Shown: piece by piece, positions 7,898 to 18,471 of the stretch
Numbering within the stretch: the first letter of the stretch is position 1
How the letters are laid out: each line of letters begins with the position of its first letter
Origin: Burkholderia humptydooensis
Lineage (GTDB): Bacteria > Pseudomonadota > Gammaproteobacteria > Burkholderiales > Burkholderiaceae
NCBI RefSeq assembly: GCF_001513745.1
Contig: NZ_CP013382.1
Coordinates: 2,542,001-2,606,000 of the forward strand
Direction: 5' to 3'
Length of the DNA: 64,000 nt
Notes under the pieces: model-generated
The model's database searches: none
What the model was told of the DNA's origin: nothing
Seen by the model: the letters and a program-made list of their open reading frames with translations, nothing else
Made by a program: the position numbers and the translations under genes

Positions 7898-10863
7898 ACG
7901 CGTCGAGCGTCGTTCGCTTCTCGGACGTGAGCCTGCGCTACGGCAAGACCGTCGCGCTCGACCGGATCACGCTCGACGTCCCGGCCGGCCTCACGACCGG
8001 GCTGATCGGCCCGGACGGCGTCGGCAAGTCGAGCCTGCTCGCGCTCGCGTCCGGCGCGCGCGCGCTGCAGACGGGCGGCGTCGACGCGCTCGGCGGCGAC
8101 ATGCGTTCGCGCCGCCATCGCGAGCGCGTGTGCCGGCGCATCGCGTACATGCCGCAGGGGCTCGGCAAGAACCTGTATCCGACGCTCTCCGTCGAGGAGA
8201 ACCTGCAGTTCTTCGCGCGCCTGTTCGGCCACGACGCCGGCGAGCGCCGCCGCCGGATCGACGCGCTCACGCAGAGCACCGGCCTCTTTCCGTTCCTGTC
8301 GCGGCCGGCGGGCAAGCTCTCGGGCGGGATGAAGCAGAAGCTCGGCTTATGCTGCGCGCTGATCCACGATCCCGATCTGCTGATCCTCGACGAGCCGACG
8401 ACGGGCGTCGATCCGCTCGCTCGCGCGCAGTTCTGGGATCTGATCGCGCGCATTCGCGACGAGCGGCCGGCGATGAGCGTGATCGTGGCGACCGCGTACA
8501 TGGACGAGGCGCAGCGCTTCGACTGGCTGATCGCGATGGACGCGGGCCGCGTGCTCGCGACGGGCGCGCCCGCCGAGCTGCTCGCGCGCACCGGCTGCGA
8601 TTCGCTCGAAGCGGCGTTCATCGCGCTGCTGCCCGAAAACGAGCGGCGCGGCCACAAGCCGGTGAAGATCGAGCCGCTGCGCGCCGACGCGCGGGCGGGC
8701 ACCGCGATCGAGGCGCGCGGCCTGACGATGCGCTTCGGCGATTTCACCGCGGTCGATCACGTGAGCTTCCGGATACGGCGCGGCGAGATCTTCGGCTTTC
8801 TCGGCTCGAACGGCTGCGGGAAGTCGACGACGATGAAGATGCTCACGGGCCTGCTGCCCGCGACCGAAGGCACCGCGCAACTGTTCGGCAAGGAAGTCGA
8901 TCCGAAGGACATCAACACGCGCCGGCGCGTAGGCTACATGTCGCAGGCATTCTCGCTGTACAGCGAGCTGACGGTGCGGCAGAACCTCGTGCTGCACGCG
9001 CGCCTGTTCGGCGTGCCGGCCGCCGAGATCGACGCGCGCGTCGACGAGATGGCGCGCCGCTTCGGCCTCGCCGACATCTACGGCATGCTGCCGGACAGCC
9101 TGCCGCTCGGGATGCGGCAGCGGCTGTCACTCGCGGTCGCGATGGTGCACAAGCCGGAGCTGCTGATCCTCGACGAGCCGACGTCGGGCGTCGATCCCGT
9201 CGCGCGCGACAGCTTCTGGCAACTGATGATCGACCTCGCGCGCCGCGATCTGGTGACGATCTTCATCTCGACCCACTTCATGAACGAGGCGCAGCGCTGC
9301 GACCGGATCTCGCTGATGCACGCGGGCCGCGTGCTCGCGAGCGATTCGCCGGCGGAGCTCGTGCGCGCGCGCGGCGCGGCGACGCTCGAGGACGCGTTCA
9401 TCGGCTATCTCGTCGATGCGTCGGCGCAGGACGCGGACGGCGGCGCGGGCGCGGGTGCCGGCGCGGCCGATCGCGCGGCGGGCGGCGCCCCCGCCGGCCG
9501 CAACGCGACAGTCGATGCCGATGCCGATGACGCCGCACGCGCGCATCCCGCGGCCGATGTCGCGGCTCGTGCAGGCGACGCACCTGCGGCGCGGGCCGAA
9601 GCCGGCAGCGAAGCCGGCGGTGAATCCGTCACCGAAGCCGCCACCACTTCGCATCCCGAACCGAACGCACCGGCCGCCCACGCGCCGCTCGCTGCCGTGC
9701 CGCGATCGAGCTCCGCCCCGGCCGAGCCGCCCCATCGCGCATTCAGCGCGCAGCGCACGCTCAGCTACATGTGGCGCGAGATGCTCGAACTGCGCCGCGA
9801 TCCGGTTCGCGCGACGCTCGCGCTGATCGGCTCGCTCGTGCTGATGTGCGTGATCGGCATCGGCATCAGCCTCGACGTCGAGGACCTGACCTACGCGGTG
9901 CTCGACCGCGACCAGACCGAACTGAGCCACGACTACGCGCTGAACCTGTCCGGCTCGCGCTATTTCGTCGAGCGGCCGCCGATCGCCGACTACGCGGAGC
10001 TCGACCGCCGGATGCGCGACGGCGAGCTGTCGCTCGCGATCGAGATTCCGCCGAACTTCGCGCGCGACGTCGAGCGCGGCGCGCCCGCGCAGATCGCGAT
10101 GTGGATCGACGGCGCGATGCCGCAGCGCGCGGAGACGATCCGCGGCTACGCGATCGGCATGCATACGATGTGGCTCGCCGACAAGGCGCAGCACCGCCTC
10201 GGCGTGACGCTCGCGCCGCGCGCGGAGGTCGTCACGCGCTACCGCTACAACCCGGACGTGAAAAGCCTGCCGGCGATGATCCCCGCCGTGATGCCGCTGC
10301 TGCTGCTGATGCTGCCCGCGATGCTGACGGCGCTCGCCGTCGTCCGCGAGCGCGAGCTCGGCTCGATCCTGAACCTGTACGTGACGCCTGTCACGCGCAC
10401 CGAATTCCTGATCGGCAAGCAGGTGCCGTACGTCGTGCTCGCGATGCTGAACTTCCTGTTGATGACGATGCTCGCGCGGATCGCGTTCGACGTGCCCGTC
10501 AAGGGCAGCTTCATGACGCTGCTGCTCGCCGTGCTGATCTTCAACGTCGTCGCGACCGGCATCGGCCTGCTCGCGTCGACGTTCACGCGCAGCCAGGTCG
10601 CCGCGATCGTGATGACGATCATCGGCACAATGATCCCCACCGTGCAGTTCGCGGGGCTGCTCACGCCGCTGTCGTCGCTCGAAGGCACCGGCCGCTTCAT
10701 CGGCCTCGTCTATCCGGCCACCTACATGCTGTCGATCAGCCGCGGCGTGTTCAACAAGGCGCTGTCGCTGCAGGATCTCCACTCGCAGTTCTGGCCGCTC
10801 GCCGCCTCGGTGCCGGTGATCCTCGGCGCGACCATCCTGCTCTTGAAAAAACAGGAACGCTGA
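7894..10863 (+). CDS. RbbA-like fused ABC transporter (two ATPase domains plus ABC-2 membrane domain)
   Basis: A 989-residue protein closely resembling E. coli RbbA/YhiH in order and sequence. ATPase 1 has Walker [10 protein letters not shown] (Lys45), [16 protein letters not shown] and [12 protein letters not shown]. ATPase 2 has GSNGCGKST (Lys310) and [12 protein letters not shown], with the signature degenerated to LPLGMRQRL. The C-terminal ABC-2 membrane domain spans about 614-989. Between them is an Ala/Gly/Asp/Glu-rich linker of about 108 residues (506-614). The GTG start at 7894 overlaps the adaptor stop (GTGA); the frame is open further upstream but overlaps the adaptor gene. The E. 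coli protein has been linked to ribosomes; the operon context here points to export. Confidence 0.93.
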   Translation: MNASSVVRFSDVSLRYGKTVALDRITLDVPAGLTTGLIGPDGVGKSSLLALASGARALQTGGVDALGGDMRSRRHRERVCRRIAYMPQGLGKNLYPTLSVEENLQFFARLFGHDAGERRRRIDALTQSTGLFPFLSRPAGKLSGGMKQKLGLCCALIHDPDLLILDEPTTGVDPLARAQFWDLIARIRDERPAMSVIVATAYMDEAQRFDWLIAMDAGRVLATGAPAELLARTGCDSLEAAFIALLPENERRGHKPVKIEPLRADARAGTAIEARGLTMRFGDFTAVDHVSFRIRRGEIFGFLGSNGCGKSTTMKMLTGLLPATEGTAQLFGKEVDPKDINTRRRVGYMSQAFSLYSELTVRQNLVLHARLFGVPAAEIDARVDEMARRFGLADIYGMLPDSLPLGMRQRLSLAVAMVHKPELLILDEPTSGVDPVARDSFWQLMIDLARRDLVTIFISTHFMNEAQRCDRISLMHAGRVLASDSPAELVRARGAATLEDAFIGYLVDASAQDADGGAGAGAGAADRAAGGAPAGRNATVDADADDAARAHPAADVAARAGDAPAARAEAGSEAGGESVTEAATTSHPEPNAPAAHAPLAAVPRSSSAPAEPPHRAFSAQRTLSYMWREMLELRRDPVRATLALIGSLVLMCVIGIGISLDVEDLTYAVLDRDQTELSHDYALNLSGSRYFVERPPIADYAELDRRMRDGELSLAIEIPPNFARDVERGAPAQIAMWIDGAMPQRAETIRGYAIGMHTMWLADKAQHRLGVTLAPRAEVVTRYRYNPDVKSLPAMIPAVMPLLLLMLPAMLTALAVVRERELGSILNLYVTPVTRTEFLIGKQVPYVVLAMLNFLLMTMLARIAFDVPVKGSFMTLLLAVLIFNVVATGIGLLASTFTRSQVAAIVMTIIGTMIPTVQFAGLLTPLSSLEGTGRFIGLVYPATYMLSISRGVFNKALSLQDLHSQFWPLAASVPVILGATILLLKKQER

Positions 10864-10865
10864 TC

Positions 10866-11990
10866 ATGCGGCGCCTCGCGATCGTCTACCGTCTCGGCGT
10901 GAAGGAATTGTGGAGCCTCGTGCGCGACCCGATCCTGCTCGTGCTGATCGCCTACACGTTCACCGCGTCGATCTACTCGGCCGCGACCGCGCGGCCCGAC
11001 ACGCTGCACATGGCGCCGATCGCGATCGTCGACGAGGACGCGTCGCCGCTGTCCGCGCGGATCGCATCGGCGTTCTTCCCGCCGCAGTTCGCGCTGCCGA
11101 AGATGGTGACGCTCGTGCAAGCGGACCGCGGAATGGATGCGGGCGACTTCACGTTCGCGCTCGACATCCCGCCGAACTTCCAGCGCGACGTGCTCGCGGG
11201 CCGGCCCGCGCAGATCCAGTTGAACGTCGACGCGACGCGAATGAGCCAGGCGTTCACGGGCAACGGCTACGTGCAGCAGATCGTGAGCGGTGAAATCGAC
11301 GATTTCGCGCGCCGCTACCGAACGAACGCGGCGCCGCCCGTCGACATCGCGATGCACATGCGCTTCAACCCGAATCTCGATCAGACGTGGTTCGGCTCGC
11401 TGATGGAAGTGATCAACAACGTGACGCTGCTGTCGATGGTGCTCACGGGCGCGGCGCTGATACGCGAGCGCGAGCACGGAACGATCGAGCACCTGCTCGT
11501 GATGCCGGTGACGCCGGGCGAGATCATGCTGGCGAAGGTGTGGTCGATGGGGCTCGTCGTCGCGTGCGCGGCGGCGTTCTCGCTCGCGTTCGTCGTGCGC
11601 GGCGCGCTGCACGTGCCGATCGAGGGGTCGGTCGCGCTCTTCGTCGCGGGGATGGCGATTCACCTGTTCGCGACGACGTCGATGGGCATCTTTCTCGCGA
11701 CGCTCGTGCGCAGCATGCCGCAGTTCGGGATGCTGCTCGTGCTGGTGCTGCTGCCGCTGCAACTGCTGTCGGGCAGCCTGACGCCGCGCGAGAGCATGCC
11801 GTTCGCGGTGCAGAACATCATGCTCGCCGCGCCGACGACGCACTTCGTCGAGATCGGGCAGGCGATTCTTTATCGCGGCGCGGGCATCGAGACGGTCTGG
11901 CGGCAATTCCTGATCCTGGCGGTGATCGGGACGGTGCTGTTCCTGCTGTCGTTGAAGCGGTTTCGGAAGACGATCGGGCAGATGGCCTGA
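10866..11990 (+). CDS. ABC-2 type permease, YhhJ-like
   Basis: A 374-residue inner-membrane protein. It has one N-terminal helix (about 20-40), a large extracytoplasmic domain (about 45-175) and five C-terminal helices, with the ABC-2 motif REREHGTIEHLLVMPVTPGEIMLAK. It starts two bases after the RbbA-like stop and would supply the second membrane half of the transporter. Similarity to YhhJ and the preserved gene order make the assignment strong. No terminator is obvious after it. Confidence 0.92.
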   Translation: MRRLAIVYRLGVKELWSLVRDPILLVLIAYTFTASIYSAATARPDTLHMAPIAIVDEDASPLSARIASAFFPPQFALPKMVTLVQADRGMDAGDFTFALDIPPNFQRDVLAGRPAQIQLNVDATRMSQAFTGNGYVQQIVSGEIDDFARRYRTNAAPPVDIAMHMRFNPNLDQTWFGSLMEVINNVTLLSMVLTGAALIREREHGTIEHLLVMPVTPGEIMLAKVWSMGLVVACAAAFSLAFVVRGALHVPIEGSVALFVAGMAIHLFATTSMGIFLATLVRSMPQFGMLLVLVLLPLQLLSGSLTPRESMPFAVQNIMLAAPTTHFVEIGQAILYRGAGIETVWRQFLILAVIGTVLFLLSLKRFRKTIGQMA

Positions 11991-12526
11991 AATAGGTCAT
12001 TGCGACATACCGGGAGAACGCAGCGAAGATCCCGGGCCGCACCCGCACGCTGTCGGCGTCTTGCGCGTGACCATCGACGCCCGAACAGGAAGTCACCGGA
12101 GTCGAGCCGACGCCGCGCGGCTTGGCGTCCTCGTCTCGACGCCTCGCGCAGAGCCGGCGTCGCCGGACGGAAGGAACGGCCGCGCTTCAGCGGGCGGCTG
12201 AACATCGAGGCGGGACGTGTCTCCCGGCGCAATACGAAGGTGTCAGGTACGAATATCTGTTTCGCTGCGCGCATGGGAACGGGCTCCGCGCCGTCATCGT
12301 ATTCAATGCGGGGAGCGGGTTGCGTCGCCTGAAACCCCACGTTCCGGCAGCCCGGCGCGCCCGGCAATCGCGCAATGTAATCCTTGTCGAAGACCGCATC
12401 TCGCCTAGACTTCGTCATATAGGCCTCGAACAACGCGCCTATCCCGCACGCGGCCTGCCGGACGAGACACCATCGAAGTCATGGGACCCGGCACCAACGC
12501 CCGGGCGTCCCCTGACAGAGGTCATC
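11991..12526. other. Intergenic stretch without a supportable gene
   Basis: About 535 bases between the efflux operon and the glycine-zipper gene. Short open frames on both strands are Arg/Ala-rich and read like GC-driven shadows. The part from 12240 to 12430 is less GC-rich. I see no clear terminator or promoter. Confidence 0.5.
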
Positions 12527-13036
12527 ATGAGACGGATCTATTTCCTGCTGCCCGACGCGGACACGGCACGGATGATCGTCGACGAGCTGCTCGTCAAGCG
12601 CATCGAATGGCGGCGCATCCACGTCGTCGCGAACGATCAGATTCCGCTGGATAATCTGCCCGAAGCGTCGATCGCGCAAAGCAGCGATCTGCTGCCCGCG
12701 CTCGCCCGCGGCACCGCGGCGGGCGGCGTCACCGGCGCGCTCGCCGGATTGGCCGCGATCGCGTTTCCGCCCGCCGGCCTCACGATCGCGGGCGGCGCGG
12801 TGGTCGCGTTCGCGATCGCCGGCGCGGGCTTCGGCGCGTGGGTCGGCACGATGATCGGCGTCAGCGTGCCGAATACCCGCCTGAAACACTTCGAGGACGC
12901 AGTCGACAAAGGCGAATTGCTGATGATGATCGACGTGCACCGTGACCGGGTGGAAGAAATCGAGGCGCTCGTCAAGCAGCATCATCCGGACGCGCATCTG
13001 GAAGGGACCGATCCGACCATTCCCGCGTTTCCTTGA
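12527..13036 (+). CDS. Glycine-zipper membrane protein (DUF1269-like)
   Basis: A 169-residue protein. The N-terminal part (MRRIYFLLPDADTARMIVDELL) resembles the start of DUF1269 stress proteins and would face the cytoplasm. Residues about 60-110 form two Gly/Ala-rich membrane helices with glycine-zipper spacing, and the C-terminus has an acidic helix and HHPDAHLEGTDPTIP. The ATG at 12527 is the first family-like start, with GAGGTCATC just before it. It converges on the alcohol dehydrogenase gene. Function is unknown. Confidence 0.85.
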   Translation: MRRIYFLLPDADTARMIVDELLVKRIEWRRIHVVANDQIPLDNLPEASIAQSSDLLPALARGTAAGGVTGALAGLAAIAFPPAGLTIAGGAVVAFAIAGAGFGAWVGTMIGVSVPNTRLKHFEDAVDKGELLMMIDVHRDRVEEIEALVKQHHPDAHLEGTDPTIPAFP

Positions 13037-13109
13037 TGCCGTTCTTGCGCCAGCCGTTGCCGAATCTCGGGCGAGCGCGGGTGATCCGCACCCGCCCGCG
13101 CCCTTCGCC

Positions 13110-14135
13110 TCACTCCCCGGTCAACACGATCCGCCCGTCGACCTTCCCCTCGCGCAGCGCCGTGAACACGCGATTGATGTTGTCGAGCCTGTCGCGATGG
13201 ATATGCGCGCGCACGAGCCCTTCGGCCGCGAAGTCGAGCGACTCCTGAAGATCGCGCCGCGTGCCGACGATCGAGCCGCGCACCGTGATCCCGTTGAGCA
13301 CCGTCGAGAAAATCGGCAGCGGGAAATCCCCCGGCGGCAGCCCGTTCAGCGACACCGTCCCGCCGCGCCGCACCATGCCGAGCGCCTGCGCGAACGCACT
13401 GCGCGACACCGCCGTCACGAGCACGCCGTGCACGCCGCCGAGCTCCTTCTGGATCACGGCCGCGGGATCGTCCTGCGACGCGTCGACGACGAACGCCGCG
13501 CCCAGCTTGCGCGCGAGCGCGAGCTTCTCCGGCGCGACGTCGACCGCGACGACATGCAGCCCCATCGCCTTCGCGTACTGGACCGCGACGTGCCCGAGCC
13601 CGCCGATCCCCGAGATCGCGATCCACTGGCCGGGGCGCGTGTCGGTCATGCGAATGCCCTTGTAGACGGTCACGCCCGCGCACAGGATCGGCGCGATCTC
13701 GTCGAACGCCACGTTGCCCGGCAAATGGCCGACGTAGTTCGGATCGGCGAGCACGTATTCCGCGTAGCTGCCGTTCACCGAATAGCCGGTGTTCTGCTGC
13801 TCATGGCACAGCGTTTCCCAGCCGGTCTGGCAATACTCGCAATGGCCGCACGCGGTGTAGAGCCAAGGCACGCCGACGCGGTCGCCCTCCTTCACGTGCT
13901 TGACGCCATCGCCCACCGCCGCGACGAAGCCGACGCCCTCGTGCCCCGGAATGAACGGCAGCGTCGGCTTGACGGGCCAGTCGCCGTCGGCCGCGTGCAG
14001 ATCGGTATGGCACACGCCCGACGCCTTGATGTTCACGAGAATCTGGCCCGGGCCAGGCGTCGGCACGGGGACTTCCTCGATGCGCAGCGGTTCGCCGAAT
14101 GCGTGCACCACCGCGGCCTTCATGTGTTGCGCCAT
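13110..14135 (-). CDS. adhP: Zinc-dependent alcohol dehydrogenase, AdhP-type
   Basis: A 341-residue medium-chain dehydrogenase oxidising or forming ethanol and related alcohols with NAD(P). The catalytic zinc site is in GVCHTDLH and GHEGVGFV; the structural zinc cysteines are in [15 protein letters not shown]; the nucleotide fold has GIGGLGHVA. Length and motifs match E. coli AdhP closely. The ATG at 14135 follows AGGAGCGACTG. A perfect FNR-like palindrome lies 60-73 bases upstream, suggesting induction when oxygen falls so that the enzyme can dispose of reducing equivalents. Confidence 0.95.
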   Translation of the reverse strand: MAQHMKAAVVHAFGEPLRIEEVPVPTPGPGQILVNIKASGVCHTDLHAADGDWPVKPTLPFIPGHEGVGFVAAVGDGVKHVKEGDRVGVPWLYTACGHCEYCQTGWETLCHEQQNTGYSVNGSYAEYVLADPNYVGHLPGNVAFDEIAPILCAGVTVYKGIRMTDTRPGQWIAISGIGGLGHVAVQYAKAMGLHVVAVDVAPEKLALARKLGAAFVVDASQDDPAAVIQKELGGVHGVLVTAVSRSAFAQALGMVRRGGTVSLNGLPPGDFPLPIFSTVLNGITVRGSIVGTRRDLQESLDFAAEGLVRAHIHRDRLDNINRVFTALREGKVDGRIVLTGE

Positions 14136-14194
14136 CAGTCGCTCCTGGTTGGTTCGATGCCCGATCGAGTATCGATCACGCATGGCGCACGTCG

Positions 14195-14208
14195 TTGACG
14201 TGCGTCAA
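14195..14208. promoter_or_regulatory. FNR/Anr-type box before adhP
   Basis: TTGAC-GTGC-GTCAA is a perfect palindrome between the end of atpG and adhP. A GATACT -10-like hexamer at 14173-14168 (minus strand) puts the box centre near -41. Confidence 0.65.
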
Positions 14209-14220
14209 TCGCGCCCGGTT

Positions 14221-15075
14221 TCACAGCGCGCTCGCCGCCAGCTCGACGATGTCCGCCGTGATCTCGTCCTGCCGCGCGATCCGGTACGCCTGCAACAGCT
14301 CGCCAAGCGCGCGCCCGACCGATTCGCGCGCGGCGATCATCGCGCGCGTGCGCGCCTCGTTTTCCGCGGCGAACGCGAGCATCGCCGCCTCGCACAGCTC
14401 GACGAACACGTAGGCCTGCGCAAGCTCCGCGAGCAGCGCAGCGGGCGGCAGGTGCACGAGCGGCGGCTGCGCGCGCGGCGCGGTGTCGAAGCGCGCGTAG
14501 TCGAACGGCAACAGCCGGCGCTCGCTCACGTCGAGCCGCTGCGCACCGCCCGGCATCGCATGGACGATCGACACCGGCTGCGCGCCGCGCTTCGCGAGAT
14601 GCGCGTACAGCGCATCGGTGATGCGGTTCGCGAGATGCACGACGTCGTCCGCGTGCGCCGCCATCGGCGTGCGCCAGACGAGCGGCACGCCGCCCGCGTC
14701 GGCCAGCATCGCGCCGCGCGAGCCGACCATCATGTATTCGCGCGCCGCGTCCGCGCCCGGCCTCATCGCGTAGTCGATCAACTGCGCGTTGTATGCGCCG
14801 ACGAAGCCCTGCTCGCTGCACAGCACGACGACGAGCCGCGCGCGCGGCGCGCCGCCGCGCGACTGGCTCGCGGCTGCTTCGCGCGACGGCGCACCGGCCG
14901 CGAGCGCGTCGCCGATCGCCGCGCCGACCGTCGCCGCCGACGCGCGGATGCCCGGCAAGCGCTGCTGCGCCTCGTGCGCGCGCGCGGCGGCAACGCCCTG
15001 CATCGCGCCGATCACGGTCTGCAGTTGGCGCGCGGTGTCGGTGCGCGCTTCGATTGCGGCGAGCTTGTCGCTCAT
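14221..15075 (-). CDS. atpG: N-ATPase gamma subunit
   Basis: A 284-residue rotor shaft subunit of an F1-type ATPase. The N-terminal helix ([23 protein letters not shown]) and C-terminal helix ([20 protein letters not shown]) are the conserved pair that enters the alpha-beta ring. The core is divergent from the main ATP synthase gamma, as is usual in N-ATPases. It is the last gene of the nine-gene operon and overlaps atpA by four bases (ATGA). Confidence 0.92.
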   Translation of the reverse strand: MSDKLAAIEARTDTARQLQTVIGAMQGVAAARAHEAQQRLPGIRASAATVGAAIGDALAAGAPSREAAASQSRGGAPRARLVVVLCSEQGFVGAYNAQLIDYAMRPGADAAREYMMVGSRGAMLADAGGVPLVWRTPMAAHADDVVHLANRITDALYAHLAKRGAQPVSIVHAMPGGAQRLDVSERRLLPFDYARFDTAPRAQPPLVHLPPAALLAELAQAYVFVELCEAAMLAFAAENEARTRAMIAARESVGRALGELLQAYRIARQDEITADIVELAASAL

Positions 15076-16778
15076 CGCTTGCGTCGCGCGCCGGTTTCGG
15101 CGCCGCCCGGCGGCGCCGGCTCGATGCGTGCCGCGCGGCCGCTCTCCGGCGCACCGTCGAGCGCGCCGCCGCCCATGTCGCCCGCCGCGTCTTCCGCCGG
15201 CGCACCCGCCGTCGCGCGATGCGCGGCATCCGCGACGATCCGCTCGATCAGCTCGCCGACCGATTCCGTGAGCGCCGAAAGCGCCGCGTCGTCCGCGAGC
15301 CAGTTGCACGGCGGCGCGCCCGCCGGCGTGAGCGCCGCGATCCTTGCATCGAGCCACGACGGCAGCCTGTCGCGCAGCGGCGCGACGAGATCCGGCGACA
15401 TCGCATCGAGCGCGCCCGCCGCGAGCGCCTTCAGCAGCACGACTTCGTCGAGCGTGCGCAGCGCGCGAAAGCGCGGCTGCGTGATCAACGCGCGAATCCG
15501 CTCGCCGCGCGTGATCTGCGCGCGCAGCCGCGCATCGGTGAGCCCGCCGAAGCGCGTGAACGCCTCCAGCTCGAGAAACTGCGCGTAATCGAGCCGCAGG
15601 CGGCCCGATGCCGCGCGCAGCGCCGGATGCTGCGCCTTGCCGCCGACGCGGCTCACGCTCAGCCCGACGTCGACGGCCGGCCGCTGGTTCGCGGCGAACA
15701 GCGCCGAATCGAGCACGATCTGCCCGTCGGTGATCGAGATCAGGTTCGTCGGAATGTACGCGGCGAGGTTGCCCGCGTCGGTCTCCGCGATCGGCAGCGC
15801 GGACAGCGACCCGCCGCCGAGCTTCGCGCAGAGTTTCGCCGCGCGTTCGAGCAGGCGCGCGTGCACATAGAAGATGTCGCCCGGATACGCCTCGCGGCCG
15901 GGCGGCTCGCGCGTGAGCAGCGCGAGCTCGCGATGCGTCGCCGCGTGCTTCGTCAGATCGTCGACGACGACGAGCGCGTGCTGCCCGCGGTCCCGGAAAT
16001 ATTCGGCGATCGAGAACCCCGCGAACGGCGCGATCCATTGCAGCCCCGGCGCGCACGCGGCCGGCGCGACGACGAAGATGCAGCGCTCGGGCGCGCCGTA
16101 GCGGCGCACCGCGTCGATCACGCGCCGCACCGCGCTCGCGCGCTGGCCGATCGCGACGTATACGCAGATCACGTCCGAATGCCGCTGGTTGACAATTGCG
16201 TCGATCGCGAGCGAGGTCTTGCCGGTCGCGCGATCGCCGATGATCAGCTCGCGCTGGCCGCGCCCGATCGTGAAGAGCGCGTCGGCGATCAGCACGCCAG
16301 TGTCGAGCGGCTCGCTGACGAGGTCGCGCTCGATGATCGCGGGCGCGGGGCGCTCGATCGGCAGCGTGCCTGCCGTGCCGAGCGGCGCGCCGTCGTCGAG
16401 CGGGCGGCCGAGCGGATCGACGATGCGCCCGAGCAGTTGCGGCCCGACCGGCACCTCGAGCACCGCGCCCGTGCGCATGACCGCCGCTTGCGCCTGAACG
16501 CTCGCGTCCGGATCGAGCAGCACGACGCTGATCAGATCCTCGTCGAGCGTGTGCGCGAAGCCGGTGACGCCGCCGTCGAAGCGCAGCACTTCGTTGAGCA
16601 TCGCGTCTTCGAGGCCGGACACGAACGCGATCCCGTCCGCGACGCGCTCGACCCGCCCGAGCGCCTGCGCGACGGGTGCGAGCGCGACGCGCTCGAGCGC
16701 GAAGCGGCGGCGCGCGAGCCAGCCGGCATCGGTTGCGGCATTGGTTGCGGCATCGGTTGCTTCAGGCGTTTGCGTCAT
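15072..16778 (-). CDS. atpA: N-ATPase alpha subunit
   Basis: A 568-residue non-catalytic nucleotide-binding subunit. The P-loop is GDRATGKT (Lys187), followed by the [10 protein letters not shown] segment and a C-terminal helical domain. The C-terminal tail beyond about residue 525 is Ala/Gly-rich and longer than in housekeeping alpha subunits. It overlaps atpF by 17 bases. The gene belongs to the laterally spread N-type operon, separate from the housekeeping atp operon expected elsewhere in the genome. Confidence 0.95.
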   Translation of the reverse strand: MTQTPEATDAATNAATDAGWLARRRFALERVALAPVAQALGRVERVADGIAFVSGLEDAMLNEVLRFDGGVTGFAHTLDEDLISVVLLDPDASVQAQAAVMRTGAVLEVPVGPQLLGRIVDPLGRPLDDGAPLGTAGTLPIERPAPAIIERDLVSEPLDTGVLIADALFTIGRGQRELIIGDRATGKTSLAIDAIVNQRHSDVICVYVAIGQRASAVRRVIDAVRRYGAPERCIFVVAPAACAPGLQWIAPFAGFSIAEYFRDRGQHALVVVDDLTKHAATHRELALLTREPPGREAYPGDIFYVHARLLERAAKLCAKLGGGSLSALPIAETDAGNLAAYIPTNLISITDGQIVLDSALFAANQRPAVDVGLSVSRVGGKAQHPALRAASGRLRLDYAQFLELEAFTRFGGLTDARLRAQITRGERIRALITQPRFRALRTLDEVVLLKALAAGALDAMSPDLVAPLRDRLPSWLDARIAALTPAGAPPCNWLADDAALSALTESVGELIERIVADAAHRATAGAPAEDAAGDMGGGALDGAPESGRAARIEPAPPGGAETGARRKR

Positions 16779-17511
16779 CGTCGTTCAGCAGTGCCGCCTC
16801 GATGGTCGCGAGATCCTGGCGCAGGCTGTTGCGCACGTTCGCATATTTCGATTCGAGCTCGAGCCCCGCGATCAGCGCGGGATCGACGCGCACGTCGGGC
16901 TCGAGCGGCCGGCCGACGCTCGCCGCGAACGCCGCGCGGCACGCGGCCGCCTCCTGCGCGGTCAGCGCGCGCGGCGCGACGAGCCTCACCTGCGCGTCGT
17001 CGGCGGCGAGCGCCGCGCGTACGTCGGCCGGCAGCTTCGCGAGCGACGCCGCGACGCCGTCGACGAAGCCCGCGACGCGCGCGCTGTCCGGCAGCCGCGC
17101 GAGCAGCTTCGCGGCGATGTCGATCGCGAGGCGCGTCGCGCGCGCGTCGAGCGCCTTCGCGCGCTGAGCGGCGTCGGCGTCCGCCTGCGCGCGCGCCGCG
17201 TCGCGCAGCGCCTGCGCATCGGCGCGCGCGGCGTCGATCAGGCGCTCGCGCTCGGCGGCGGCCTGCGCGAGCGCGTCCTTCAGCGCATCGTCGCGCGCCG
17301 CGGCGAGCGACGCGCGCTCGGCGCGCACCCGTTCGCGCTCGGCGCGCGCGGCGTCGCGCTCGTGCGCCGCATCGTCGATCAGCTTGCGCGCGGCGGCCTG
17401 GCGCTTCGCGATGATCTCGCTCACGGGGCGAAACAGGAAGCGCGACAGCAGCCACACGAGCACGACGACGTTGACCGCCTGCAGCGCGAGCGTGGACCAG
17501 TCGATTCGCAT
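16762..17511 (-). CDS. atpF: N-ATPase b subunit with delta-like C-terminus
   Basis: A 249-residue peripheral stalk subunit, much longer than the usual b of about 156. It has an N-terminal membrane helix (about 7-25), a long charged coiled coil (about 35-125) and a C-terminal part in which [19 protein letters not shown] resembles the end of OSCP/delta (DPSLIGG-type motif). The operon has no separate delta gene, so this protein probably does both jobs. The operon order supports the name. Confidence 0.92.
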   Translation of the reverse strand: MRIDWSTLALQAVNVVVLVWLLSRFLFRPVSEIIAKRQAAARKLIDDAAHERDAARAERERVRAERASLAAARDDALKDALAQAAAERERLIDAARADAQALRDAARAQADADAAQRAKALDARATRLAIDIAAKLLARLPDSARVAGFVDGVAASLAKLPADVRAALAADDAQVRLVAPRALTAQEAAACRAAFAASVGRPLEPDVRVDPALIAGLELESKYANVRNSLRQDLATIEAALLNDDDANA

Positions 17512-17524
17512 CGCCGCCTCCGCG

Positions 17525-17773
17525 TCACTTGACGAACGGATTCGCGAACAGCAGCAGCAGCGCGACGACGAGGCAGTAGATCGCCATCGTCTCGATCATC
17601 GCGAGCCCGACGAACAGCGTGCGCGACACGGTGCCGGACGCGTCCGGCTGGCGTGCGATCGCGTCCATCGCCGCGCCGACCGCGCGCCCTTCCGCGAGCG
17701 CGGGACCGATCGCGCCGAACGACACGGCGAGCGCGGCCGCCGCGATGCTGACCACTTCGATGAGATTGTTCAT
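17525..17773 (-). CDS. atpE: N-ATPase c subunit (rotor ring proteolipid)
   Basis: An 82-residue two-helix hairpin. Helix 1 contains GPALAEGRA with Glu28; the loop is ARQP; helix 2 contains the ion-carrying Glu61 in MIETMAIY. A second carboxylate (Glu28) takes the place of the Gln in Na+-type rings such as Ilyobacter; this pair is typical of N-ATPases. I recall a published study of the B. pseudomallei N-type ring reporting 17 subunits and proton binding, which bears directly on this protein. The start overlaps the atpB stop by four bases. Confidence 0.97.
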   Translation of the reverse strand: MNNLIEVVSIAAAALAVSFGAIGPALAEGRAVGAAMDAIARQPDASGTVSRTLFVGLAMIETMAIYCLVVALLLLFANPFVK

Positions 17774-18471
17774 GCGTTCTCCTGCCCGCGCCGCGGCGCG
17801 GAAGTTTCGTCACCGGATACGGCCGCGCCGATGAACACCATCGACAGCACCATGAAGATGTACGCCTGCACCGTGCCCGTCAGCAGATCGAGCGCCATCA
17901 GCGGAATCGGCACGAACAGGCCGGCGAGCGACAGCACGATGCCGATCACGAACACGCCGCTCATCACGTTGCCGAACAGACGCACGATCAGCGAGAACGT
18001 GCGCGTCAGTTGCTCGACGACGTTCAGCGGAATCATCACCCACGTCGGCTCCGCGAACGTCGCGAGATAGCCGCGCACGCCGCGCGCACGCACGCCGTAA
18101 TAGAGCGTCGCCGCGAACACGACGAGCGCGAGCGCGGCATCGGTCTCGAGATGCGCGGTCGGCGGCTCGACGCCCGGCACGAGCGACGCGCTGTTCGCGC
18201 AAAACACGAGCACGAAGATCGTGCCGATCAGCGCGCGATAGCGCGCGGGCGGCGTCTGCATCGTGTCGGCGATCTGCGCGTCGATCGTCGCGACGAACAA
18301 TTCGAGCACGCTTTGCAGCCGCGACGGCGCGTCGACGCTCAGCCGCCTGCGCGCGGCGAGCGCGAGCGCGACGAGCACGGCCATGATCGCCCACGTCGCG
18401 AGCACGGGTTCCGAGATGCCGACAGGGCCGATCGAGAACATCGGCACGGTCGACAGCGGCGACGCGTTCAT
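17770..18471 (-). CDS. atpB: N-ATPase a subunit
   Basis: A 233-residue membrane stator subunit providing the ion half-channels. The essential arginine is Arg164 in SLIVRLFGNVMSG. Five to six membrane helices are visible. I chose the ATG at 18471, which overlaps the atpR stop (ATGA) and gives the normal family length; a longer open frame would run through atpR. Confidence 0.94.
   Translation of the reverse strand: MNASPLSTVPMFSIGPVGISEPVLATWAIMAVLVALALAARRRLSVDAPSRLQSVLELFVATIDAQIADTMQTPPARYRALIGTIFVLVFCANSASLVPGVEPPTAHLETDAALALVVFAATLYYGVRARGVRGYLATFAEPTWVMIPLNVVEQLTRTFSLIVRLFGNVMSGVFVIGIVLSLAGLFVPIPLMALDLLTGTVQAYIFMVLSMVFIGAAVSGDETSAPRRGQENA

Noticed and set aside
9127..10782. Long minus-strand open frame opposite the RbbA-like gene
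   Set aside because: It is a codon-bias shadow: Arg/His/Asp-rich with no motifs, while the plus frame is a clear ABC protein.
12000..12332. Possible 110-aa gene after the efflux operon
   Set aside because: Arg/Ser-rich composition, no ribosome-binding site and competing frames of equal length on both strands.
12512..12525. CTGAC-AGAG-GTCAT as another FNR-type box
   Set aside because: It has two mismatches to the consensus and overlaps the ribosome-binding site immediately before the ATG at 12527, where an activator site is not expected.
16762..16778. Frameshift or assembly error at the atpF-atpA overlap
   Set aside because: Overlaps are found at most junctions in this operon and both proteins have normal ends, so it is ordinary gene packing.
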